The notes beneath the pieces are model-generated. The model saw only the letters and a program-made list of their open reading frames with translations, searched no databases and was not told the DNA's origin. From Pseudomonas viciae (GTDB taxonomy: Bacteria; Pseudomonadota; Gammaproteobacteria; Pseudomonadales; Pseudomonadaceae): a stretch of DNA of 64,000 nucleotides. Below are positions 56,042 through 64,000 of the stretch, in pieces. The translations under genes and the position numbers were made by a program. How positions within the stretch are numbered: position 1 is the stretch's first letter; every line of letters begins with the position of its first letter. Where the stretch lies: assembly GCF_004786035.1 (NCBI RefSeq), contig NZ_CP035088.1, positions 2,888,001 to 2,952,000 of the forward strand, given 5' to 3'.

Positions 56042-57163
56042 ATGACTTTCGACTCCCCCTTGAGTGCCTGGCAGCATGCCATTGAACACCACGGTTTTGT
56101 CCAGGACGAAGCCCAGGAGTTGGCCATCATGGCCCTGGAGCAATGCCACAAGGCGTTGCACGAGGGCCGTAAGTCGATCAAGGGCGTTTATCTCTGGGGG
56201 CCGGTGGGGCGTGGCAAGACTTGGCTGATGGACCGTTTCTACGACAGCCTCAAGGTGCCAGCCCGCCGTCAGCACTTCCACCACTTCATGGCCTGGGTGC
56301 ATCAGCGCTCATTCCAGCTCACCGGTACGGCGGACCCTTTGCAGGCCCTGGCCCGGGAGTTGAGCGCAGAAGTGCGGGTGCTGTGTTTCGACGAATTGTT
56401 TGTCAGCGACATCGGCGACGCCATCATCCTCGGTCGGCTGTTCCAAGTGATGTTCGAGCAGGGCATGGTGGTGGTGAGCACCTCCAACCTGCCGCCGGAG
56501 GAGCTCTACGCCAATGGCCATAACCGCGAACGGTTCCTGCCGACCATCACCGCCATCAAGCAACACATGCAGGTCGTGCCGGTCAATGGATGGCAAGACC
56601 ACCGCCAGCATCCGGGCCAGTTGCAGCAGCGTTATTGGCTGCGCGACCCCGGACAGCCCGAGCCGTTGAGCGATATCTTCGACCAGTTGACGGCAGGGCA
56701 GAGGCTGAGTCATGAACCGATTGCAGTCGGCCATCGTCAGGTAGAACCGGTCCAGGCCAGTGACACGGTGCTCTGGAGCCGTTACCCGGATCTCTGTGAA
56801 CAACCGTTCTCGGCGCTGGATTTCATGGCCCTGTGCGATCGTTTCAACGTCATCCTGCTCAGTGATGTGCCGTGCCTGAGCGGCGAACAGCGCGAGGGGC
56901 GGATTGCCCGTGGCACGGAAGACGGTGTCGAGCGGGTTGTGGCCGGTGATCGCGAACTGCCACAATTGTCGGTGCATGATGACGGCGTACGGCGTTTCAT
57001 CGCCCTGGTCGACGAATGTTATGACCGTAAGGTGCCGCTGTACCTTTCGGCCCAGGTGCCGATGGATCAGTTGTACACCGAGGGCTATCTGCAATTTCCG
57101 TTTCGCCGTACGCTCAGTCGCCTTCAGGAAATGCAAATGCAACGTTTTGGTCAGCCCGCCTGA
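56042..57163 (+). CDS. zapE: Cell division protein ZapE (AFG1-like ATPase)
   Basis: A 373-residue AFG1/ZapE-type P-loop ATPase that regulates the Z-ring in proteobacteria. The Walker A motif GPVGRGKTW lies near residues 52-60, the Walker B block VLCFDELFVSDIGDAIILGRLF near 113-134, and SNLPPEELYANGHNRERFLPTI near 150-171 is the sensor region of the family. The length agrees with ZapE. It is not in an obvious operon; a GNAT gene follows 45 bases later. Confidence 0.92.
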   Translation: MTFDSPLSAWQHAIEHHGFVQDEAQELAIMALEQCHKALHEGRKSIKGVYLWGPVGRGKTWLMDRFYDSLKVPARRQHFHHFMAWVHQRSFQLTGTADPLQALARELSAEVRVLCFDELFVSDIGDAIILGRLFQVMFEQGMVVVSTSNLPPEELYANGHNRERFLPTITAIKQHMQVVPVNGWQDHRQHPGQLQQRYWLRDPGQPEPLSDIFDQLTAGQRLSHEPIAVGHRQVEPVQASDTVLWSRYPDLCEQPFSALDFMALCDRFNVILLSDVPCLSGEQREGRIARGTEDGVERVVAGDRELPQLSVHDDGVRRFIALVDECYDRKVPLYLSAQVPMDQLYTEGYLQFPFRRTLSRLQEMQMQRFGQPA

Positions 57164-57208
57164 CTGTATCCCGCCGCCGGATCGAGCCGCCGGTACTACC
57201 GAAGTGAG

Positions 57209-57715
57209 ATGGTAATGATCATGGAAGAAGCCAAGGACATTCTTGTATTGCAAGCGAGCTATACCAACCCGGTTCACGCTGAAGCAATCTGCCACGTGCT
57301 CAATGGTTATGCAGAGGATCCCATGGGAGGCGGCCACTCGCTGCCCGCCGAAGTGCTGCTGCACCTGCCCGAGGAACTGGCCAAGCGCCCCCATGCGTTC
57401 AGCGTGCTGGCTTTCGTCAATGGCGAACCGGCGGGGCTGGTCAACTGTTTCGAAGGTTTTTCAACCTTCGCCTGTCGACCTTTGGTGAATATCCACGACG
57501 TGGCGGTGATGAAAGAGTTTCGCGGGCTCGGGCTGAGCCAGAAAATGCTGCAGAAGGTCGAGGACATCGCCCGCCAGCGCGGTTGCTGCAAGATCACCCT
57601 GGAGGTGCTTGAGGGGAATGCCGTGGCCCAGGGTAGCTATGCCAAGTTCGGCTTTGCTGCTGGGATGTTTGACCCGGCCCATGGGCGTATGTTGTTTTGG
57701 ATAAAGCCGTTGTGA
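57209..57715 (+). CDS. GNAT family N-acetyltransferase
   Basis: A 168-residue acetyltransferase. The acetyl-CoA loop is in VAVMKEFRGLGLSQKMLQKVEDIA (the usual R/Q-x-x-G-x-G/A, here RGLGLS), followed by CCKITLEVLEGNAVAQGSYAKFGF. Three Met codons within the first five residues leave the start uncertain by up to 12 bases. Acceptor substrate is unknown. It ends 319 bases before the convergent CptA-like gene. Confidence 0.85.
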   Translation: MVMIMEEAKDILVLQASYTNPVHAEAICHVLNGYAEDPMGGGHSLPAEVLLHLPEELAKRPHAFSVLAFVNGEPAGLVNCFEGFSTFACRPLVNIHDVAVMKEFRGLGLSQKMLQKVEDIARQRGCCKITLEVLEGNAVAQGSYAKFGFAAGMFDPAHGRMLFWIKPL

Positions 57716-57870
57716 AGGCTTTATGTTGGGTACATATCCATTTTCGCGGTAACGGCGGCTGACGGTGCTGTTCTTGCAGCGGGTCACTTTTGGATGAGCC
57801 GGAATGCCGCACCCGCCAAAAGTGACCAAAAACTTCTGCACAAGCGGGAGCACTATGTAGCCGGACCACC

Positions 57871-57896
57871 GCCATCGCGAGCAGGCTCGCCCCCAC
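57871..57896. repeat. REP half-element, GTGGGAGC-related
   Basis: GCCATCGCGAGCAGGCTCGC followed by CCCCACA is one arm of the second REP type with GCTCCCACA changed to CGCCCCCACA. Confidence 0.65.
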
Positions 57897-57950
57897 ATGG
57901 GGCTGCGGGTGTTCTCAGCATCTGGACACGACGCAAAAACCTTCCTCAAA

Positions 57951-57986
57951 AAAACGGCGCTTCCCCAATGTGAGAAGCGCCGTTTT
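57951..57986. terminator. Bidirectional terminator
   Basis: AAAACGGCGCTTC (57951-57963) and GAAGCGCCGTTTT (57974-57986) form a perfect 13-base stem with a 10-base loop, with T-runs on both strands. It ends the CptA-like transcript from the right and can also serve the GNAT side. Confidence 0.88.
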
Positions 57987-58034
57987 CCTTAAGTAAACAA
58001 CACAGCCTGTAAAAGCAGGCCTCGCAGGTTCCGG

Positions 58035-59774
58035 TTATTTCTGCACAACCTCAGCCCGCGGCGCCTTGGGCTTCATCAAGCTGAAGTCGATCAGCCCTTT
58101 ATGCTGACTTTCGTAAGGATTGCCGATCAACAGCGGCCGGGCCTTGAAGTCATCGCTGACCAGGCTCTTGCTGCGGTCCAGTTCATCGAAGCTCAAGCCG
58201 GCCATGTCTGCCCAGGTGTGAATCAGGTGAGAGCTGCTGTAGGGCCGGGACAGGTCGCCGGCAAAGCTCCAGTCATGGCTTTCGCGCCACTTGGGCGATG
58301 CCCAGGCCATGAACGGAATGGTGTACATCGGCGCGGTCGGTTTGGCTTCGTTGCGGCCCAGGGTGTTATGGCCCTGCGAATCGAACACGTCTTCACCATG
58401 GTCCGACAGGTACAGCAGGAAGCCGTTGGGGTCGGTCTTGGCGTAGTCCTTGATCAGGCTGGATACCACAAAATCGTTGTACAGCACTGCGTTATCGTAA
58501 CTGTTGTAGGTCGGGACCTGATCGTCACTTACGCCGGCGGGCACGCCTTGGCGGTCGGTGAATTTGTTGAAGGTCGGCGGATAGCGGTACTGATAGCTCA
58601 TGTGGGTGCCGAGCAGATGCACCACGATCAGCTTGCGCGGTGCGCTATCGGTCAAGGCCTTGTTGAAGGGCTCGATCACGTCGCCATCGTACTGCGCGGC
58701 GTTCTGGTTGCGGTTGTTGTTCAGGTATACCTGCTCATCGGCCTGTTGGGAGAAGGTCGTGAGCATGGTGTTGCGCTTGGTCATGGTCTGCTGGTTAGTG
58801 ATCCAGAAGGTCTTGTAGCCGGCCTGCTTCATCATGCTTACCAGCGATGGCGTGCTCAGGTACAGGTCCGGGTTCTCCTCGTCAGCGAACGTCAGCACCT
58901 GCTGCAGTGCTTCGATGGTGTAGGGGCGTGGGGTGATGACGTTGTCGAAAACCGAAAGCTGGTCCTTGAGCTTGTCCAGCTCCGGCGTGGTTTCCCGTGG
59001 GTAGCCATAGAGGCTCATGCGCTGGCGGTTGGTCGATTCGCCGATGACCAGCACCAGCGTTGCCGGCTGGTTGGTCACGGTGTCCTTGAGGTTACTCAGG
59101 GGCTTGATCTTGCTGGCGCTGTGCAGCATGCCTTGCATGTTTTCCAGCTGTTCGCCGTAGCGACGATAGGCCACCAGCATCTGCCACGGCACGGCGGGCT
59201 CGATGCGATCTTCGAGTTTCTCCAGGCCCTTGGCGAAGTTGCCGGCTCGCAAGGTCTGCTTGACCAGTGGATAACCGACCACGGCCACGACGATCACGGC
59301 CGCCGCCACCCAGGCTTGGCCCCGAGGCAAGTACACAGGGCGCAGACGGGTCCAGAGCCAGTAACCGACGGCGGTGTGGGCCAGGAAGGCCGCGACCATC
59401 CACCAGGCAAAATACTGGGTCATGTACTCGCCGGCTTCAGACACGTTCGATTCGAACATGATGAAGATGACGCTCTGGGAAAACTCCTGTTGGTAAATGA
59501 AGAAATAACCCAGGCTGGCCATGGAGCAAGCCCACAGCACCACGCCGATCAAGGCGGCGAGCACGCGCGTGCGGGCGGGGAAGAGCAGCATAGGCGCCAA
59601 CCACAGCGCACTCATCACGAACGCTTGGCGAAACCCGGTGAAACCGGAAGTGTCGCTCAGCAGAATGAGCAGTTGGGTGATGCCCGAGAAATACCAGAAG
59701 AACAGAAAAAGCCAGCCGAATCCGGCCCAGTCGAAACCTTTCGCAGTCGTTTTGCTGCGTTTGAACAAGCTCAT
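58035..59774 (-). CDS. cptA: Phosphoethanolamine transferase (CptA-like)
   Basis: A 579-residue inner-membrane enzyme with about five N-terminal hydrophobic helices (FGWLFLFFWYFSGITQLLILL, ALWLAPMLLFPARTRVLAALIGVVLWA, YFAWWMVAAFLAHTAVGYWLW) and a periplasmic sulfatase-like domain. The nucleophile Thr is in VIGESTNRQRMSLYGYPRETTPEL, and metal-site blocks include VVHLLGTHMSYQYRYP and YLSDHGEDVFDSQGHNTLGRNE. The length is near E. coli CptA, which adds phosphoethanolamine to the LPS core. GGAG lies six bases before the ATG. LPS modification and cationic-peptide tolerance are plausible outcomes. Confidence 0.88.
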   Translation of the reverse strand: MSLFKRSKTTAKGFDWAGFGWLFLFFWYFSGITQLLILLSDTSGFTGFRQAFVMSALWLAPMLLFPARTRVLAALIGVVLWACSMASLGYFFIYQQEFSQSVIFIMFESNVSEAGEYMTQYFAWWMVAAFLAHTAVGYWLWTRLRPVYLPRGQAWVAAAVIVVAVVGYPLVKQTLRAGNFAKGLEKLEDRIEPAVPWQMLVAYRRYGEQLENMQGMLHSASKIKPLSNLKDTVTNQPATLVLVIGESTNRQRMSLYGYPRETTPELDKLKDQLSVFDNVITPRPYTIEALQQVLTFADEENPDLYLSTPSLVSMMKQAGYKTFWITNQQTMTKRNTMLTTFSQQADEQVYLNNNRNQNAAQYDGDVIEPFNKALTDSAPRKLIVVHLLGTHMSYQYRYPPTFNKFTDRQGVPAGVSDDQVPTYNSYDNAVLYNDFVVSSLIKDYAKTDPNGFLLYLSDHGEDVFDSQGHNTLGRNEAKPTAPMYTIPFMAWASPKWRESHDWSFAGDLSRPYSSSHLIHTWADMAGLSFDELDRSKSLVSDDFKARPLLIGNPYESQHKGLIDFSLMKPKAPRAEVVQK

Positions 59775-60154
59775 CAAGCGCTCCAGCCGTTATCGACGAA
59801 GCCGTCGGCACCGGATTGGTGACCGTAGGCATACGCCGAGCAACCCTAAAAGGCCGGGAGTATCGCGGTAAGGGTGTGAAAAGTTTGTGATTTTTTTGGA
59901 TACAAAATGCTGGCGCGGGCGCGAATGCACCAGAGGGATTTATCTGTGGCGAGGGGATTTATCCCCGTTGAGTTGCGCAGCAACCCTACTAGGGTAGGTA
60001 CTTGGCCAGCCCGGCAGGCCGCGCACGCAGGTTCGGGACCGCTACGCGGTCCAGCGGGGATAAATCCCCTCGCCACACGTGCACATGGCAGGCTTACATG
60101 GAAGTGACACTGGCCTGGCCAGTGTCACGCGCTGGCGCTGTGCCTCTGGGACGC
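59775..60154. other. Gap with a long REP pair
   Basis: No gene is seen in this 380-base stretch. It holds the REP pair at 59945-60077; the left 100 bases should carry the promoter for the CptA-like gene on the minus strand. Confidence 0.6.
59945..60077. repeat. REP pair with GGGGATTTATCCCC core
   Basis: TGTGGCGAGGGGATTTATCCCCG at the left and the inverse CGGGGATAAATCCCCTCGCCACA at the right enclose about 85 bases. This is the AT-centred REP variant also seen singly at 27776. Confidence 0.8.
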
Positions 60155-60328
60155 TTACCGAGCCACAGACTGGCTTTGGTGGGGTAGCTGGGAGTGCTGC
60201 AACTGCATGCGCAACTGCATCACTTCATCGAGCAGCAGATCACGCTCTTCTTTGAGTAGGCGCAATTCGTCGCGACGAATGGTCACGTAAAGGGTTTGGG
60301 GAGGACGTGTGGTAACGACAGGGCCCAT
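60155..60328 (-). CDS. Small coiled-coil protein (57 residues)
   Basis: The minus strand holds a 57-codon gene starting ATG GGC CCT GTC with GAGGTGAG a few bases upstream. The product opens MGPVVTTRPPQTLYVTIRRDE and continues ELRLLKEERDLLLDEVMQL, whose Leu spacing fits a short coiled coil, ending HQSQSVAR. The stop is TAA. I do not recognise a family. It lies divergent from gnd with a 273-base shared gap. Strong codon structure and ribosome site support it as a real gene. Confidence 0.7.
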   Translation of the reverse strand: MGPVVTTRPPQTLYVTIRRDELRLLKEERDLLLDEVMQLRMQLQHSQLPHQSQSVAR

Positions 60329-60601
60329 TGCTCACCTCGCAAATGGCTACATCAACTATAGAGATGCCGCCAGCTTTTGGTCGACACCTCTACTATCGGC
60401 GCCGATTCTGATTTCTTTTGCTTGTGATTGGAACTTTTTTATTTTTCATGGTCGCTGTGTCTTCGGCCGGATCTGGAGCGTTATCCCTTGTGATCGCTCG
60501 AATTACCCGGAAACTATGCAGCAATGCTCTGGACTAACCTCCACTAGTCGATAGCGTTTCATCTTTGACACACCTTTATTTGTAGTAGGGAGCATCAGCA
60601 C

Positions 60602-61582
60602 ATGCAACTCGGGATTATTGGACTGGGCCGCATGGGCGGCAATATTGCGCGGCGCCTGATGCTCAATGGGCACACCACTGTCGTCTACGACCGCAATGCC
60701 GCTTTTGTCGAAAACCTGCGCCAGGAGGGCGCGATGGGCGTCGCGGACCTGCCGGCACTGGTCGCCGGCCTGGAAAAACCACGGGCAGTCTGGGTCATGC
60801 TACCGGCCGGCGCACCCACCGAAGACACCATCAACGTCCTCAGCGAACTGCTAGAGGCGGGCGATGTGATCATTGACGGCGGTAACACGTACTACAAGGA
60901 CGACGTCCGTCGCGCCCAAACCCTGTCGGAGAAGGGCTTGAACTACATCGACGTCGGCACCTCCGGTGGCGTCTGGGGCCTGGAGCGCGGTTACTGCATG
61001 ATGATTGGCGGTGACGCCGATGTGGTGAGGCGCCTGGATCCGCTGTTCGATAGCCTGGCCCCAGGCATGGGCGATATCCCGCGCACCCGTGACCGCAAGT
61101 CTGACGATGACCGCGCCGAACGCGGCTACATCCACACGGGCCCAGCGGGTTCCGGGCATTTCGTGAAGATGATCCACAATGGCATCGAATACGGAATGAT
61201 GCAGGCCTTCGCCGAGGGTTTTGACATTCTCAAGACCAAATCCAGCGAAAGCCTGCCAGCGGAACAGCGTTTCGACCTGAACGTGGCCGATATTGCCGAG
61301 GTCTGGCGGCGTGGCAGCGTGGTTTCGTCCTGGTTGCTGGACTTGACCGCCGACGCGTTGGCCAATGATCCGCAACTCGACGGGTTTTCCGGCGAAGTCG
61401 CTGACAGCGGGGAAGGGCGCTGGACCATCGAGGCGGCCATCGAACAAGCGGTGCCGGTCCCGGTGCTGTCCAGCTCGCTGTTTGCCCGTTTCCGTTCCCG
61501 TCAGCAAAGCACGTACGGCGACAAGATGCTCTCGGCCATGCGCTTCGGCTTTGGCGGTCACGTGGAGACACCGAAAAAATGA
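60602..61582 (+). CDS. gnd: 6-phosphogluconate dehydrogenase, decarboxylating (short form)
   Basis: A 326-residue 6-phosphogluconate dehydrogenase of the short (GndA/YqeC-like) class, which oxidises 6-phosphogluconate to ribulose 5-phosphate and CO2. The N-terminal [16 protein letters not shown] is the Rossmann motif, [12 protein letters not shown] near residue 92 and [18 protein letters not shown] near 120 are signature blocks, and [22 protein letters not shown] holds the catalytic Lys. Short-form enzymes often prefer NAD. GGGAG precedes the ATG. It is the first gene of gnd-zwf-HAD and overlaps zwf by four bases. Confidence 0.93.
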   Translation: MQLGIIGLGRMGGNIARRLMLNGHTTVVYDRNAAFVENLRQEGAMGVADLPALVAGLEKPRAVWVMLPAGAPTEDTINVLSELLEAGDVIIDGGNTYYKDDVRRAQTLSEKGLNYIDVGTSGGVWGLERGYCMMIGGDADVVRRLDPLFDSLAPGMGDIPRTRDRKSDDDRAERGYIHTGPAGSGHFVKMIHNGIEYGMMQAFAEGFDILKTKSSESLPAEQRFDLNVADIAEVWRRGSVVSSWLLDLTADALANDPQLDGFSGEVADSGEGRWTIEAAIEQAVPVPVLSSSLFARFRSRQQSTYGDKMLSAMRFGFGGHVETPKK

Positions 61583-63099
61583 CCTCGATCGGCAGCAAAT
61601 CCAAGGCAGAACCCGCGCCGCCGACCACGTTGTTTCTGTTCGGTGCCCATGGTGACCTGGTCAAGCGCCTGCTGATGCCGGCGCTTTACCATCTCGGTCG
61701 TGACGGTCTGCTGGGCGATGGGCTGCGGATCATTGGCGTCGACCACAACGCCATCAGCGATGTGGACTTCGCCAAGAAACTCGAGAACTTCATCCGTAGC
61801 GAGGCGGCGAACAAGGGCGGCGACCCCGACCGGGCGCTCGACCCGCAACTGTGGGCCAAGTTGGCCAGGGGCATCAGTTACGTTCAGGGTGATTTTCTCG
61901 ATGACAGCACCTACCAGGCGCTGGCGGCGAAAATCGCCGCCAGCGGCACCGGCAATGCGGTTTTCTACCTGGCGACCGCGCCGCGCTTTTTCAGTGAAGT
62001 GGTCAGCCGCCTTGGTGCGGCCGGGTTGCTTCAGGAGCAGGAGGATGCTTTCCGCCGCGTGGTGATCGAAAAGCCGTTCGGCTCCGACCTGCAAACCGCC
62101 GAGGCACTGAATGCCTGCCTGCTCAAGGTCATGGGCGAGAAGCAGATCTATCGGATCGACCATTACCTGGGCAAGGAAACGGTGCAGAACATTCTGGTCA
62201 GCCGTTTCTCCAACAGCTTGTTCGAGGCGTTCTGGAACAACCACTACATCGACCACGTACAAATCACCGCCGCCGAGACCGTCGGCGTGGAGACCCGTGG
62301 CAGTTTTTATGAACACACCGGCGCCCTGCGGGACATGGTGCCCAACCATCTGTTTCAACTGCTCGCCATGGTGGCGATGGAGCCGCCGGCGGCATTTGGC
62401 GCAGACGCGGTACGTGGGGAAAAGGCCAAGGTGGTGGGGGCGATCCGACCCTGGTCGGTGGAACAGGCCCGCGCCAACTCGATACGCGGTCAGTACAGTG
62501 CCGGTGAGGTCGCGGGCAAGCCGGTCAACGGCTATCGCCAGGAAGCCAACGTGGCTGTCGACAGCAGCACCGAAACCTATGTCGCCCTCAAGGTCATGAT
62601 CGATAACTGGCGCTGGGTGGGCGTGCCGTTCTACCTGCGCACCGGCAAGCGCATGAGCGTGCGGGACACGGAAATCGTCATCTGCTTCAAGCCGGCGCCT
62701 TACGCGCAGTTCCGTGATACCGAAGTCGACGAACTGCAACCTACGTACCTGAGAATCCAGATTCAGCCCAATGAAGGCATGTGGTTCGACCTGCTGGCCA
62801 AACGGCCGGGGCCGGCACTCGACATGGCGAACATTGAATTGGGCTTCGCCTACAAGGATTTTTTCGAAATGCAGCCATCCACCGGTTATGAAACCCTGAT
62901 CTACGATTGCCTGACGGGTGATCAGACGCTGTTCCAGCGTGCCGACAACATTGAGAACGGTTGGCGTGCGGTGCAGCCGTTCCTTGACGCCTGGAAGCAG
63001 GACGAAACGATCCAGCCTTACAAGGCCGGTGAAGACGGGCCTTCGGCCGCCGATGATCTGCTGACACGCGACGGTCGCGTCTGGCACAGCCTCGGATGA
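61579..63099 (+). CDS. zwf: Glucose-6-phosphate dehydrogenase
   Basis: A 506-residue glucose-6-phosphate dehydrogenase making 6-phosphogluconolactone and NAD(P)H. The cofactor motif reads [18 protein letters not shown] (usually GASGDL) near residue 18; the active site [19 protein letters not shown] contains the catalytic His and Lys. Further blocks are [18 protein letters not shown] and YLRTGKRM. Overlap with gnd (ATGA) and with the HAD gene (ATGA) indicates coupling. Pseudomonads usually have another zwf beside pgl and eda; this pair with gnd is a second set. Confidence 0.95.
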   Translation: MTSIGSKSKAEPAPPTTLFLFGAHGDLVKRLLMPALYHLGRDGLLGDGLRIIGVDHNAISDVDFAKKLENFIRSEAANKGGDPDRALDPQLWAKLARGISYVQGDFLDDSTYQALAAKIAASGTGNAVFYLATAPRFFSEVVSRLGAAGLLQEQEDAFRRVVIEKPFGSDLQTAEALNACLLKVMGEKQIYRIDHYLGKETVQNILVSRFSNSLFEAFWNNHYIDHVQITAAETVGVETRGSFYEHTGALRDMVPNHLFQLLAMVAMEPPAAFGADAVRGEKAKVVGAIRPWSVEQARANSIRGQYSAGEVAGKPVNGYRQEANVAVDSSTETYVALKVMIDNWRWVGVPFYLRTGKRMSVRDTEIVICFKPAPYAQFRDTEVDELQPTYLRIQIQPNEGMWFDLLAKRPGPALDMANIELGFAYKDFFEMQPSTGYETLIYDCLTGDQTLFQRADNIENGWRAVQPFLDAWKQDETIQPYKAGEDGPSAADDLLTRDGRVWHSLG

Positions 63100-63917
63100 G
63101 TGATCAGGTGAAACAACCCATCCGCTTTTTGCTCAGTGACATGGACGGCACATTGCTGCTGCCCGACCATAGTCTCAACCAACGTACCATCGAAGCCGTT
63201 CGCGCCTTGCGCGAGGCCGGTGTGCTGTTCAGTCTCGCCACTGGGCGGCCGCCCCGGGCGATGTTGCAACAGATCGAGGCCCTTGGCGTCGACCTGCCCA
63301 CCGCTGCGTTCAATGGCGGCACCCTGGTTCATCCGGACGGCAGTTTCCTCGCCGTGCATTACCTGCCACCTGAGGCGGCCCTGACCACCCTGGCGCTGTA
63401 CGCCGATCAGCCCGGCATCGAGGTCTGGGTATTTGCCGATGGCGACTGGCTGGTGCGTGACGCCAACGGGCCGATGGTGCCGGTGGAAACCCGCGGTCTG
63501 GGTTATCCGCCGGTACAGGTCGACAGCTTCGAACCCTACCTGGAACGTATCGACAAGATCGTCGCCACCAGCGCCAATACGGAGCTGTTGGTTGAGCTGG
63601 AAGGCCGGCTGCATCCGCTGCTCAAGGGCCAGGCCCAGGTGTCGCGTTCGCAACCGATCTATCTGGACGTCACGGCGATGAAAGCCAACAAGGGCGAAGC
63701 GCTGGCAACCCTGGCGGCGTTTCTGGACGTGCCGTTGGAGCAGACCGCTGCGATGGGGGATGGTGGCAACGACCCGGCGATGTTTCATCGTGCGGGTTTG
63801 TCGATCGCCATGGGGCAGGCGGAGGAGACGATCAAGCGTCAGGCCGATGTCATTACCGCCGCCGTTGTCGACGACGGCGCGGCACTGGCGATCGAGCGGT
63901 ACATCCTGCCTCGATAG
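63096..63917 (+). CDS. Cof-type HAD-IIB phosphatase
   Basis: A 273-residue Cof/YbiV-type haloacid dehalogenase hydrolase. Motif I is LLSDMDGTLLLPDH (nucleophile Asp and acid Asp), motif II is FSLATGRPPRAML, the C2B cap lies between residues 85 and 190, and the last motif is KGEALATLAAF...AMGDGGNDPAMF with the metal Asp residues. It overlaps zwf by four bases, so it is made with the pentose phosphate enzymes and probably dephosphorylates a sugar phosphate. The substrate is unknown. Confidence 0.9.
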   Translation: MSDQVKQPIRFLLSDMDGTLLLPDHSLNQRTIEAVRALREAGVLFSLATGRPPRAMLQQIEALGVDLPTAAFNGGTLVHPDGSFLAVHYLPPEAALTTLALYADQPGIEVWVFADGDWLVRDANGPMVPVETRGLGYPPVQVDSFEPYLERIDKIVATSANTELLVELEGRLHPLLKGQAQVSRSQPIYLDVTAMKANKGEALATLAAFLDVPLEQTAAMGDGGNDPAMFHRAGLSIAMGQAEETIKRQADVITAAVVDDGAALAIERYILPR

Positions 63918-63936
63918 CGACCTTTTTAAGGGCTCC

Positions 63937-63964
63937 TGTGGGAGCAAGCTTGCTCGCTCCCACA
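63937..63964. repeat. REP palindrome, GTGGGAGC type
   Basis: TGTGGGAGCAAGCTTGCTCG runs into CTCCCACA as a near-perfect palindrome downstream of the HAD gene, the likely transcript end of the gnd operon. Confidence 0.8.
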
Positions 63965-64000
63965 GGCGTGTGGTTTACAACCAATAAGTCACTGCATACC

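Larger units (their letters stand above)
57716..58034. other. Convergent gap with REP half and terminator
   Basis: No gene is visible in this 319-base stretch between the convergent GNAT and CptA-like genes. It contains a REP half at 57871-57896, the terminator hairpin at 57951-57986, and a small GCCTG/CAGGC hairpin near 58006-58021 close to the CptA-like stop. Confidence 0.6.

Noticed and set aside
58101..59822. Plus-strand open frame of 573 codons over the CptA-like gene
   Set aside because: The minus strand has clear membrane helices and sulfatase motifs; the plus frame has none.

Overview
The window reads as a chromosomal segment of a Pseudomonas species of the P. fluorescens group. The evidence is dense GC-rich coding with short gaps, a pvdQ pyoverdine acylase, the Pseudomonas-type glgX-DUF2934-treY-malQ-treZ-glgA cluster, dpkA, and many intergenic REP palindromes of the two kinds usual in that group (TGTGGCGAGGGAGC and TGTGGGAGCNNGC). 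I see no tRNA, rRNA, CRISPR array, prophage or insertion sequence.

Layout. 1-3445: minus-strand sugar-type catabolic genes (a partial TIM-barrel isomerase, a Gfo/Idh oxidoreductase, a second isomerase) and a divergent LacI regulator. 3524-10087: two convergent operons for an unusual membrane fatty acid, probably of furan or methylated type. They carry a CFA-family methyltransferase, a flavin oxidoreductase, SDR, DUF1365, DUF2878, DUF3833, a chalcone-isomerase-like protein and NTF2-like proteins. Each is preceded by TGTACA-N12-TGTACA, which matches the binding sequence known for the light-responsive LitR/PplR regulators of P. putida. 10143-13173: ene-reductase and pirin genes opposite a LysR gene. 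13439-19235: a catabolic cluster (flavin monooxygenase, Rid protein without the usual Arg, DUF1028, M20 deacylase, solute-binding protein) with a convergent LysR gene. 19304-25291: a GlxA-type regulator remnant, an AraC regulator with a pair of near-identical putative operators, a porin, an MFS transporter, an amidase and a PIG-L-like protein.

25548-36429: the alpha-glucan/trehalose operon, with treY, malQ and treZ coupled by 4-base overlaps. GlgA builds glucan, GlgX debranches it, MalQ rearranges it, and TreY plus TreZ turn it into trehalose. 37058-41212: housekeeping and small genes (D-hydroxyacid dehydrogenase, hydrolase, YqaA, DUF411, small lipoprotein, small membrane protein, Fur-like winged helix). 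41498-45003: pvdQ facing a FecR/FpvR-type anti-sigma gene across a shared terminator. 45186-50006: a 1606-residue toxin-like protein with repeated modules and a C-terminal aspzincin-type metallopeptidase motif. 50281-57715: dpkA, DUF883, LysR and nitrilase, a LEA-type lipoprotein, a WYL regulator with an NTF2-like protein, zapE and a GNAT acetyltransferase. 58035-59774: a CptA-like phosphoethanolamine transferase. 60155-63917: a 57-residue coiled-coil protein and a tightly coupled gnd-zwf-HAD phosphatase operon.

The best candidates for new biology are the putative light-controlled fatty-acid locus with its paired operators, the Rid/DUF1028/M20/monooxygenase cluster, the large repeat-containing metallopeptidase toxin, and the AraC regulator with its operator pair and RBS hairpin. 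Gene functions come from family recognition by eye; no database search was run.
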